From: Prolixibacteraceae bacterium
Lineage (GTDB): Bacteria; Bacteroidota; Bacteroidia; Bacteroidales; Prolixibacteraceae
Assembly (NCBI GenBank): GCA_016938055.1
Contig: JAFGVJ010000206.1
Location: 1-33,677 of the forward strand
Length of the DNA: 33,677 nucleotides
Direction: 5' to 3'
The notes below the pieces were generated by a model. The model saw only the letters and a list, made by a program, of their open reading frames with translations. It was not told the DNA's origin and did no database searches. The position numbers and the translations under genes are program-made. This document shows positions 1-8,205 of this stretch, one piece after another. Numbering within the stretch: the first letter of the stretch is position 1; each line of letters begins with the position of its first letter.

Positions 1-1790
<1,790 letters not shown>

Positions 1791-1800
1791 ATTTATTTTA

Positions 1801-1824
1801 ACACGGTGGCACGGTGACACGGAG
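1801..1824. repeat. Left terminal repeat of GxxExxY unit, 3 x 8 bases
   Basis: Three consecutive 8-base units read ACACGGTG, GCACGGTG and ACACGGAG on the forward strand. They end two bases before the GxxExxY stop codon (reverse strand) and begin ten bases before the mutB ATG. They match, in inverted orientation, the repeats at 2223-2246. Confidence 0.8.
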
Positions 1825-1826
1825 TT

Positions 1827-2225
1827 TTATTCTATATCTCCGTTAATCCGTCTTCTTATCCCAAATTTAAGCAGTGAAACATTGAAGTTGATCAAATATC
1901 CTAATTTCATACCAGAAAGCTTCAAGGAAGTAACCAGTTGCACTTCGTGAACAGGCATTAACTCTTCAACCGCTTTCAATTCAATCACGATTTTATTTTC
2001 AACTAAAAGGTCAATAATGAATTCTTTGTTTAGATCTTTTCCCCGGTAAAAAATGGGCAACCTAACTTGACGCTGAACATTAAGACCTCTGTTTCTCAAT
2101 TCTTCAATCAGGCATACTTCATAAACTGACTCTAACAATCCAGGGCCAAGTTCCCGATGTACCTGCATAGCAGCATCAATAATCAAGGTTCCTAATTTGT
2201 TATATGTCAATTCTGAATTTTTCAC
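1827..2225 (-). CDS. GxxExxY family protein (PD-(D/E)XK-like)
   Basis: A 132-residue protein of the GxxExxY family, named after a motif seen here as GLLESVYE at about residues 29-36, after the typical VHRELGPG stretch. Later conserved features are FIIDLLVENKIVIELKAVEEL, where the D and the E-x-K pattern resemble a PD-(D/E)XK nuclease core (family knowledge), and a C-terminal LINFN. The biochemical role of this family is not established, so no function is assigned. The start is a GTG at 2225 that overlaps the last 8-base repeat unit, and the stop lies two bases from the opposite repeat. Part of the gene is AT-rich (about 23% G+C in bases 1981-2040 by hand count, against about 62% in a stretch of mutA). 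It interrupts the mutA-mutB pair. Confidence 0.85.
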   Translation of the reverse strand: MKNSELTYNKLGTLIIDAAMQVHRELGPGLLESVYEVCLIEELRNRGLNVQRQVRLPIFYRGKDLNKEFIIDLLVENKIVIELKAVEELMPVHEVQLVTSLKLSGMKLGYLINFNVSLLKFGIRRRINGDIE

Positions 2226-2246
2226 TGTGTCGCTGTGTCGCTGTGT
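2223..2246. repeat. Right terminal repeat of GxxExxY unit, 3 x 8 bases
   Basis: On the reverse strand the units read ACACAGCG, ACACAGCG and ACACAGTG, the last one containing the GTG start of the GxxExxY gene. The array starts directly next to the mutA stop codon. It is the inverted, partly diverged counterpart of the array at 1801-1824; most differences are transitions. Confidence 0.8.
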
Positions 2247-4112
2247 TTATTTAATCAATTGTGCTTGATACCCCTTCAATTCTTCCAACAAGTTGCTACG
2301 CACGTGGATGAAGTTTTTGATGCCTTTGGCTTCGAGTTCTTCTTTGCAGGCAGGGCTACCGGCCACAACAAAAATTTCATCGATGAGCATTTCGGCTGCA
2401 GCAGGTGCCAATTCAGCGTACTCGTCGTCGGAGCTGCAAAGCACCACAATGTCGGCACCCAATTCAACAGCATCGGCAACACCATCTTCAACTGTGCTAT
2501 AGCCTTTGCCTTCCTGTACGTCGAAACCGGCTACCGCAAAGAAGTTGCAAGCGAACTGGGCGCGAGCCTTACGCATGTTAAGGTTCCCAACGGTGAGCAT
2601 AAAGGCCAGGGGGCGTTTGTTGTCTTTCGAGTAAACATCGGTGGCATAGCGCAAGGCTTCGAAGGCTTGTGCTCCACGGTAACGGGCCAATGGTTCGGCT
2701 ACGGCATTGTCCGATTTGCGGATTTGTTTGCTGAATATTTCGGCATCCATTTCTTTCTGTAAATACTCGGTAAAGTTGGGGAATTGGTTCGTTCCCAATA
2801 GGTTTTCGCGACGGGTGGCGATGGCCGAATCCATTTTGGCAGCTGTAGCATTCACCTGTGCTTGTACAAAACCTTGTTTGAAAGCAGCCACATAACCGCC
2901 TTTTTCCTGAACATCGAGGAAGAGTTTCCAGGCTTGTTCAGCAATGCTGTCGGTGAGTGTTTCAATATAATAAGAGCCGGCAGCAGGGTCGGCAATTTTA
3001 TCGAGGTGAGCCTCTTCTTTCAGCAGTATTTGTTGGTTGCGGGCAATGCGTTCTGAGAAAGGTGTGCTTTCTTCGTAAACAGCATTGAAAGGCAACACGG
3101 TGAGTGAATCGGTTCCGCCCAACACGGCGCTCATGGCCTCGGTTTGGGTGCGGAGCATGTTCACATACGGATCATAAATCGTTTTATTGAAGATGGTGTT
3201 TTCGCTATGGATGCGCATTTTGGCCGAGCATTCGCATTTTGGGCCGTAAGTTTCAACCACTTTGGCCCAAAGTAAGCGGGCTGCACGGAGTTTGGCAATT
3301 TCCATGAAGTAATTGGCGCCTACACCAAAGTTGAATTTGATGTTGCAAGCTACATCGTCAACGCTTAAGCCAGCTTCAGTCAGTGCCGAAAGGTATTCTG
3401 CACCCATGGCCAACGAGAAACCAAGCTCCTGAACGATAGATGAACCAGCATCGCGGAAATTTTTACCGGTAACGGTAATCGAGCGGAAGTTTTCCAACGA
3501 ATTGGTTTCTTCGATCAGTGCTTTCATTTCGGCATAAACCGCCTCGTCGAAACCACCGTTGCGGGTTAAACTACCCAGTGGGTCAACCTTGACCGAGGCA
3601 ACCACATTGGAGTTAGCACCATAGGTTTTTGTAATGTAGGCGGCCAGTGCTTTGGCATTTGAAACGCTTTTGCAGCAGCTGATCAGGTTAACTTCGATTG
3701 CATCGAGGCAAATGTCCTTGAGCACAATTTCAAGGTCGGCCACGGTAACTTGGGCACAGCCTTTAAAAACTAAACCCAGCGAGTTCACTCCTTTGTTGAG
3801 TACGTCGAGGACTTTTTTGTTGGCTTCTTCGGGTGTGTTTACCTGAATATCCTGACGGATCAACCATGTATTTCCATTGGTTTTGTTTCCCCTAACGTAG
3901 GGGAATTGGCCTGGTAAGCTATTGATAAACTGAATGTTTTCGAGGTCTTCAGCACGATAGTATGGCCTTACGTTGAATCCTTCGTTGGTTTTCCAAACCA
4001 GTACTTTTTCGAAATCCCTTCCTTTCAAATCGGCTTCAATTTGTTGCTGCCAATCAGCACCTGAAACAGGTGGAAATTCATCAAAAAGTGTTTTCCTATT
4101 ATTAACTGTCAT
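2247..4112 (-). CDS. mutA: Methylmalonyl-CoA mutase small subunit
   Basis: The 621-residue non-catalytic partner of MutB in the heterodimeric B12-dependent mutase. It has the same barrel-plus-C-terminal-domain layout as MutB but lacks the DxHxxG cobalamin motif; the equivalent region reads VVLCSSDDEYAELAP. The N-terminus MTVNNRKTLFDEFPPVSGADW and the stretch DPAAGSYYIETLTDSIAEQAW are typical of small subunits. Length matches the family. It is the first gene of the mutAB pair, preceded by a well-formed Bacteroidetes promoter with a short leader, and its stop codon directly abuts the terminal repeat of the GxxExxY unit, so mutB is now about 450 bases downstream instead of adjacent. Confidence 0.96.
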   Translation of the reverse strand: MTVNNRKTLFDEFPPVSGADWQQQIEADLKGRDFEKVLVWKTNEGFNVRPYYRAEDLENIQFINSLPGQFPYVRGNKTNGNTWLIRQDIQVNTPEEANKKVLDVLNKGVNSLGLVFKGCAQVTVADLEIVLKDICLDAIEVNLISCCKSVSNAKALAAYITKTYGANSNVVASVKVDPLGSLTRNGGFDEAVYAEMKALIEETNSLENFRSITVTGKNFRDAGSSIVQELGFSLAMGAEYLSALTEAGLSVDDVACNIKFNFGVGANYFMEIAKLRAARLLWAKVVETYGPKCECSAKMRIHSENTIFNKTIYDPYVNMLRTQTEAMSAVLGGTDSLTVLPFNAVYEESTPFSERIARNQQILLKEEAHLDKIADPAAGSYYIETLTDSIAEQAWKLFLDVQEKGGYVAAFKQGFVQAQVNATAAKMDSAIATRRENLLGTNQFPNFTEYLQKEMDAEIFSKQIRKSDNAVAEPLARYRGAQAFEALRYATDVYSKDNKRPLAFMLTVGNLNMRKARAQFACNFFAVAGFDVQEGKGYSTVEDGVADAVELGADIVVLCSSDDEYAELAPAAAEMLIDEIFVVAGSPACKEELEAKGIKNFIHVRSNLLEELKGYQAQLIK

Positions 4113-4140
4113 AATGTAACTTTGGTTTTTTTAATGGCAT

Positions 4141-4174
4141 CAAAGGTAGTTGTTTTTAAGAAGTTGAAACAAAA
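4141..4174 (-). promoter_or_regulatory. Bacteroidetes-type promoter for mutA
   Basis: On the reverse strand a TTTTG element is followed after 21 bases by TACCTTTG, matching the known Bacteroidetes consensus TTTG / TAnnTTTG in both sequence and spacing. The predicted start of transcription is about 20 bases before the mutA ATG. Confidence 0.7.
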
Positions 4175-4230
4175 CGCATCTCATAATTTGGCGCAGTTAG
4201 GAGTTTCTTAAGATAGGTTTTGAAGAAAAC

Positions 4231-4264
4231 AAAAAACTCCGAAACCTTTGAGTAGCGGAGTTTT
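4231..4264 (-). terminator. Rho-independent terminator after chemoreceptor gene
   Basis: The inverted repeat AAAACTCCG / CGGAGTTTT with a 14-base loop lies about 20 bases past the chemoreceptor stop codon. On the reverse strand it runs into TTTTTTG, the usual terminator layout. Confidence 0.7.
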
Positions 4265-4285
4265 GAATATTCTTGTCCAAGGGTT

Positions 4286-5407
4286 TTATGAGCGGAAAAA
4301 GGATGTTGTTTTCTTCAACTCTTCCGACTGTCGGAGCAGCTCGTGTGAACTGGCTGAAAGTTCTTCGGATGTTACAGCATTTTGTTGTGAGATATCGTTC
4401 AACTGATTGATCGCCATGTTGATTTGTTCAATGCCGCTGCTTTGCTCCCTGCTGGCAGCAGTAATTTGTTCCACCAGTTGAGAAGTGCGTTGGATTTCGG
4501 GCAACAATTCACGGATGAGTGTAAAGGTTTCGTTGGTAATGTCCATACTTTGAGCCGAAATTTGGTTGATCTGGCCGGCTGCAATTTTACTATTCTCGGC
4601 CAATTTCCTGATCTCGGTAGCCACTACTGCAAATCCTCTCCCTGCTTCACCCGCACGGGCAGCTTCAACAGCTGCGTTCAATGCCAGGATATTGGTTTGA
4701 TAGGCAATATCGTTGATCACTGCAATCTTTTCCAAAATATTGTTGATGGCTTCCAGGCTTTTTTCAGATGCAATGCTAACCAGGTCCATGGTTTGGGTTG
4801 ACTTTTGAGCAATATTTCGGGTTTCACCGGCATTTTGCGAGTTTTGTTGAACATTGGCCAGCATTTCCTCCATGGAGCTGGCCACTTCCTCGAGCGACGA
4901 CGACTGTGTTGAGGCACCTGCTGAAAGTGATTGTGCCGCAGCATTCAACTGGTCACTCGACATGACCATCTGATTATTCCCGGCATTGATTTCGGTAACG
5001 ATACTTTGAAGGTTTATGGCCAATTGATAAACTGCCTGATTGAGCGCACCCAATTCTGTTTTAGCTTGATCCTCTTTTTTTCGCATGTTGATGTTTAGGT
5101 TTCCTTTCGAAAGCTGAACGATATGTTGGATTGATTCGTCCATGGGCTTGCGGACCATTCGCGAAACCAGATAAAAGAACCCGATGGTAATGGGAATTCC
5201 AATGGATAGTGTCATCCAGGTAGGAAAGGTCTCGGGGTATAAGTTACCCAATTCTCCCAGGGCGTCGATGATCAACAAATCGGCTACCCAAAAAATTGAA
5301 ATGCGCAAGAGAATTGAATTCTTAAAGAACAATCGTAAAACCAAAAATGCCAGCGGAATTCCAATAATAGCCGTACTGAAGATTTCCACAAAAATTTTCC
5401 AACTCAT
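4286..5407 (-). CDS. Methyl-accepting chemotaxis protein without large sensor domain
   Basis: A 373-residue membrane chemoreceptor. Hydrophobic segments are at about residues 8-27, 33-50 and 63-83. A HAMP-like linker follows (about 84-136), then a long coiled-coil signalling domain whose CheA/CheW-binding hairpin tip is clear at 231-263 ([20 protein letters not shown]). The loops between the membrane segments are only about 5-12 residues, so there is no room for a periplasmic ligand-binding domain. Sensing would have to be through the membrane segments, the cytoplasmic part or a partner protein (inference). No other chemotaxis gene is in the window. A terminator follows it. The start [10 protein letters not shown] gives the first membrane helix intact. 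Confidence 0.93.
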   Translation of the reverse strand: MSWKIFVEIFSTAIIGIPLAFLVLRLFFKNSILLRISIFWVADLLIIDALGELGNLYPETFPTWMTLSIGIPITIGFFYLVSRMVRKPMDESIQHIVQLSKGNLNINMRKKEDQAKTELGALNQAVYQLAINLQSIVTEINAGNNQMVMSSDQLNAAAQSLSAGASTQSSSLEEVASSMEEMLANVQQNSQNAGETRNIAQKSTQTMDLVSIASEKSLEAINNILEKIAVINDIAYQTNILALNAAVEAARAGEAGRGFAVVATEIRKLAENSKIAAGQINQISAQSMDITNETFTLIRELLPEIQRTSQLVEQITAASREQSSGIEQINMAINQLNDISQQNAVTSEELSASSHELLRQSEELKKTTSFFRS

Positions 5408-5470
5408 AATTTTTCAATGTATCGCGGTCCCAATTTAGCGAATATTTTTTTGATGAATGATGCAAAGGTT

Positions 5471-5483
5471 TACCAAATTGGTA
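5471..5483. promoter_or_regulatory. 13-base palindrome between chemoreceptor and small membrane protein
   Basis: TACCAAATTGGTA is a perfect palindrome apart from its central base and sits in the 196-base divergent intergenic region, about 64 bases upstream of the chemoreceptor ATG. An operator is possible, but the regulator is unknown. Confidence 0.3.
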
Positions 5484-5555
5484 CAAAAAAAATCGTTCTC
5501 CTGTCGTTTCAGACACTTTACCGATGAAATGCTCATTTCCCCTTTTTTACAATGC

Positions 5556-5581
5556 TTGAAATGCTTTCTTTTCTATTTTTG
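5556..5581 (+). promoter_or_regulatory. Possible promoter for DUF4870-like gene
   Basis: TATTTTTG at 5574-5581 fits TAnnTTTG. The nearest upstream TTG (5556-5558) is only 15 bases away, shorter than usual. The leader would be about 17 bases. Confidence 0.4.
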
Positions 5582-5603
5582 TGTGTGATTTAAACCAAAA
5601 TTT

Positions 5604-5891
5604 ATGGATGCCCGAGTAAAAGCCATTATTGCACACCTTACCCCTGTGGGTTGGATAGTTGCCCTGTTACTGAATCTGGATCGTCGCGATGAGCTGTCCT
5701 CATTTTTTATCCGTCAAACGCTTGGATTGTGGATGGCCGGAGCTGTGATCAGTTGGATTCCGGTGCTGAACATCTTTGGGGGGCTTGTTATTTTTGCCTT
5801 CTGGATTTTGAGCCTGGTATATGCAGCCCAGGGAACGATGAAAACTGTTCCTTTTGGCGAGTATTTCCAGGTGTGGTTTAGCAGCCTTTGA
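5604..5891 (+). CDS. Small membrane protein, DUF4870-like
   Basis: A 95-residue protein with hydrophobic segments at about 10-24, 42-58 and 60-76. The pattern of an early HLTPVGWIVALLLN, then a charged NLDRRDELSSFFIRQTLGL stretch and two more helices resembles the DUF4870/Tic20-like family (recognition by eye, moderate certainty). The function is unknown. It stands alone on the forward strand. Its stop codon is only two bases from the stop of the convergent ald-like gene, so there is no space for a terminator between them and the two transcripts probably overlap. Confidence 0.75.
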   Translation: MDARVKAIIAHLTPVGWIVALLLNLDRRDELSSFFIRQTLGLWMAGAVISWIPVLNIFGGLVIFAFWILSLVYAAQGTMKTVPFGEYFQVWFSSL

Positions 5892-5893
5892 TC

Positions 5894-7111
5894 CTAAAAA
5901 ACGGCCATTAAAAGGTCTAGCTCCTTGGTGGGTAGGTTGAATTTACGACCTAAATCTTTATTGGTCAATATCCCGGTATAAATATAAATCCCTTCGCGGA
6001 AGCCTTTCATGCTTTTGATGTAATGGGAAATGCCACCTATTTCGCCTATCTCGAGCAGCACCGATGCAAAAATGTTGCTCAGTGCAATGGTGGTGGTACG
6101 CGATACCTTGGCTGAAATATTGGGGACGCAATGGTGAATGACACCGTCGACCACATAGGTTGGATTGTTCAAAGAGGTACAGCGGGTTGTTTCGAAACAA
6201 CCTCCCTGCGAAGCGTTCAGGTCGATGATGATGGAGCCGGTTTTCATTTTTCCAATCATGTCGCGGGAAAGAATGTAGTTGGGCACCGCGTTAAAAGGTT
6301 GGGCTCCCAGCACCACATCGGCCGAAGCAATGGCTTTTTCCAGTACCCTGGGATAATACAGCGAGGTAAAGATGTTTTGGTTAAACTTTCGTTCAAAGGC
6401 CCTGAGTTTGTTGATGGAATTGTCAAAAATTTTAACCTCGGCACCCAAACCCAGTGCGGCTCTGGTGGCATATTCGGCAGCTGTTTCGGAGCCCAGAATG
6501 ATCACCGATGCCGGTGAAATACCAGTCACACCGCCAAACAAGACTCCTTTGCCAAACTCACTAAAGCTGAGTAGTTCACTGGCCACATTCATGGAAACCA
6601 CCCCTGAAATTTCACTCAGCGATTGCATCACCGGCAAACAGTCCAGTTCATCTTTCATGTATTCGTAGGCCACCGAGGTAATTTTTTTCCTGATGAGCTT
6701 TTTAATGGCTTCTTCGTTCTGGGTATTGATCTGCAACATGGAGAACAACACCTGGTTACCTCTGAGCATGTCGATTTCCTGGTTGCAGAAGGGGGCGACT
6801 TTCACAATAAAATCGCACTGAAAAACATCAGCTTTGTTTTTGGTGATGATGGCTCCGGCTTCGGAATATTCCAGATCGGTGTAACGGGCTTTTTGGCCGG
6901 CTTCACTTTCAATCAATACTTCATGACCCGAAGCAACCAACAGTTCAACTGCCTGTGGGGTCAGGGGAAGGCATTGTTCATCGTTGTTAAAGTTGCCCGG
7001 AATGCCAATGTTGATTTTTTGATGTTTCGTTCTTACTTCCAGCTTTTCCTCAGCCGGAAGCAACTGTTGTTCATCAAAATGGACCATGCCGGATTTTTGG
7101 TGTTCAGCCAT
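5894..7111 (-). CDS. Alanine dehydrogenase/transhydrogenase-family protein with substituted active site
   Basis: A 405-residue protein clearly homologous to alanine dehydrogenase along its length (GIPGNFNNDEQCLPLTPQAV near 36, GGVTGISPA near 193, SQGGCFETTR near 301). Compared with remembered M. tuberculosis Ald, the four residues used in catalysis or substrate binding are replaced: Arg15 by Cys47, Lys75 by Ala106, His96 by Gln127, and Asp270 by Ser301. The GxGxxG nucleotide motif also reads GSETAA (207-212). It also has about 30 extra N-terminal residues. It is therefore unlikely to be an ordinary L-alanine:NAD oxidoreductase; a different substrate or a non-enzymatic role is possible (inference). 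It lies 57 bases downstream of tsaE on the same strand and is probably co-transcribed. Automated annotation would likely call it ald. Confidence 0.9.
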   Translation of the reverse strand: MAEHQKSGMVHFDEQQLLPAEEKLEVRTKHQKINIGIPGNFNNDEQCLPLTPQAVELLVASGHEVLIESEAGQKARYTDLEYSEAGAIITKNKADVFQCDFIVKVAPFCNQEIDMLRGNQVLFSMLQINTQNEEAIKKLIRKKITSVAYEYMKDELDCLPVMQSLSEISGVVSMNVASELLSFSEFGKGVLFGGVTGISPASVIILGSETAAEYATRAALGLGAEVKIFDNSINKLRAFERKFNQNIFTSLYYPRVLEKAIASADVVLGAQPFNAVPNYILSRDMIGKMKTGSIIIDLNASQGGCFETTRCTSLNNPTYVVDGVIHHCVPNISAKVSRTTTIALSNIFASVLLEIGEIGGISHYIKSMKGFREGIYIYTGILTNKDLGRKFNLPTKELDLLMAVF

Positions 7112-7168
7112 GTTTGCCAGGTTTAATTCAGCGCACTGAAATTACAGCTTTCCCTTGAGATTAACAAT

Positions 7169-7591
7169 TCATGGAATATTTACGCTAATTATCCGATGAT
7201 TTTTAGCTTGAACTTCAATTTTTACTGCGATGGCGGACTCGGGCAGCAGCTCCTCCATTCTCTCGGGCCATTCAATAAAACAGTAGTTCCCGGAATATAA
7301 ATACTCTTCGGCACCTATGTTGTAAGCTTCTTCAAGGTTTTTCAAGCGGTAGCAATCGAAATGGTAAATTGAATTGCCGCCAGATGCAATGTATTCATTC
7401 ACAATGGAGAAGGTAGGGCTGGTAATGTTTTCTTCAACCCCCATCAAGCGACAAACCTGTTTTATAAAGGTAGTTTTCCCGGCACCCATTTCACCATAAA
7501 AAGCAAACACCTTGTAGGTGCCCATCATGTTCATAAAGGTTTGGGCTGCAGTTTCTAAGTCGTGAAGTGTGGCTATTTGAATTGTTCTCAT
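7169..7591 (-). CDS. tsaE: tRNA threonylcarbamoyladenosine biosynthesis ATPase TsaE
   Basis: The 140-residue ATPase subunit of the t6A37 tRNA-modification machinery, which works with TsaB and TsaD in the cytoplasm. The Walker A motif GEMGAGKTT is at residues 33-41, followed by the family signature ITSPTFSIVNEY (about 56-67), YHFDCYRL (about 76-83) and FIEWPERM (about 105-112). Length is normal for the family. The gene is divergent from gcvH and lies upstream of the ald-like gene. No clear promoter was found in front of it; the best candidate in the divergent gap, CATTTTTG, is one base off consensus and lacks a TTG partner. Confidence 0.96.
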   Translation of the reverse strand: MRTIQIATLHDLETAAQTFMNMMGTYKVFAFYGEMGAGKTTFIKQVCRLMGVEENITSPTFSIVNEYIASGGNSIYHFDCYRLKNLEEAYNIGAEEYLYSGNYCFIEWPERMEELLPESAIAVKIEVQAKNHRIISVNIP

Positions 7592-7708
7592 TGGATTGCA
7601 TTTAGTGTCTGCAAAAATGTGAAAAAAAACCGGTTCAGGGCCTGATCGGTAACCGAAATTGATGGAAAATGCCGCTTTCTGTCATGGTGGTTATTGCATT
7701 TTTCTTTT

Positions 7709-7716
7709 TACATTTG
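7709..7716 (+). promoter_or_regulatory. Candidate -7 element for gcvH
   Basis: TACATTTG matches TAnnTTTG and lies 29 bases before the gcvH ATG. No convincing TTG element was seen at 19-21 bases upstream. Confidence 0.5.
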
Positions 7717-7745
7717 GACAAGTCGAATTTAAAAAAAGCGAAATC

Positions 7746-8126
7746 ATGAAACTTCCTGAAAACCTTCAGTACACCAAAGAACACGAATGGGTAAAAGTTG
7801 ACGGCGATGTGGCCGTTGTAGGCATTACCGAATATGCTCAGGGTGAACTGGGGGATATTGTTTTTGTAGAAATTGAAACAGTTGGAGAAAGCCTCGATAA
7901 AGAAGAAACCTTTGGTACTGTTGAAGCGGTGAAAACAGTGTCTGATTTGTTTATGCCGGTGAGTGGTGAAATTCTGGAAAAGAATGAAGCCCTTGACGAT
8001 GCCCCAGAAACCATCAACAAAGATCCATATGGTGCCGGTTGGATGATCAAGGTGAAAATGAACAATCCTGCCGAGCTGGATGAACTGCTCAGCGCTGCTG
8101 AATACAGTGACCTGGTAGGCGCTTAG
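7746..8126 (+). CDS. gcvH: Glycine cleavage system H protein
   Basis: The 126-residue lipoyl carrier protein of the glycine cleavage complex, which shuttles the aminomethyl group between the P, T and L proteins. The lipoylation site is Lys63 in [12 protein letters not shown], and the N-terminal [10 protein letters not shown] and C-terminal [11 protein letters not shown] are typical. The frame is open further upstream to 7659, but the ATG at 7746 is chosen because [15 protein letters not shown] fits the family start and a -7 promoter element lies at 7709-7716, inside the longer reading frame. No other gcv gene is in the window. The stop codon is followed without any gap by a long palindromic terminator. 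Confidence 0.96.
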   Translation: MKLPENLQYTKEHEWVKVDGDVAVVGITEYAQGELGDIVFVEIETVGESLDKEETFGTVEAVKTVSDLFMPVSGEILEKNEALDDAPETINKDPYGAGWMIKVKMNNPAELDELLSAAEYSDLVGA

Positions 8127-8182
8127 TTCCATCAAAAAATCCTGACAGGTTTTTGAAAACCTGTCAGGATTTTTTGATGGAA
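8127..8182. terminator. Bidirectional terminator, perfect 27-bp palindrome
   Basis: Two 27-base arms (8127-8153 and 8156-8182) are perfect reverse complements around a 2-base loop. The arms contain AAAAAATCCTGACAGGTTTT. The stem starts at the first base after the gcvH stop and ends 23 bases before the infB stop (convergent). Runs of T on both strands allow termination in both directions. The CCTGACAGG core resembles intergenic palindromes I recall from other Bacteroidetes genomes, which would need a search. Confidence 0.85.
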
Positions 8183-8205
8183 ATATCTGAGCGTAAGCAG
8201 TTGTT

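Larger units (their letters stand above)
1801..2246. mobile_element. Candidate compact GxxExxY unit bounded by inverted short-period repeats
   Basis: The 446-base stretch between the mutA stop and the mutB leader consists almost entirely of one GxxExxY gene plus 24 bases at each end. Each end is three 8-base units of the form ACACnGnG, and the two ends are in opposite orientation (17 of 24 positions match when one is reverse-complemented). Outside the repeats the flanks are similar AT-rich sequences (AAATAAA on both sides, reverse strand), but I cannot define a clean target duplication. Removing the unit would leave about ten bases between the mutA stop and the mutB start, as expected for a tight operon. 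Calling it a mobile unit is inference: no transposase is present. Confidence 0.5.

Noticed and set aside
1791-2254. Clean target-site duplication around the GxxExxY unit
   Set aside because: AAATAAA-like sequence is present on both sides, but the region is AT-rich and the positions relative to the repeats differ, so no duplication is claimed.
7635-8135. A 166-codon reverse open frame covering gcvH
   Set aside because: It is antisense to a clear H protein with its lipoyl-lysine motif, and its start and stop do not fit the promoter and terminator seen.
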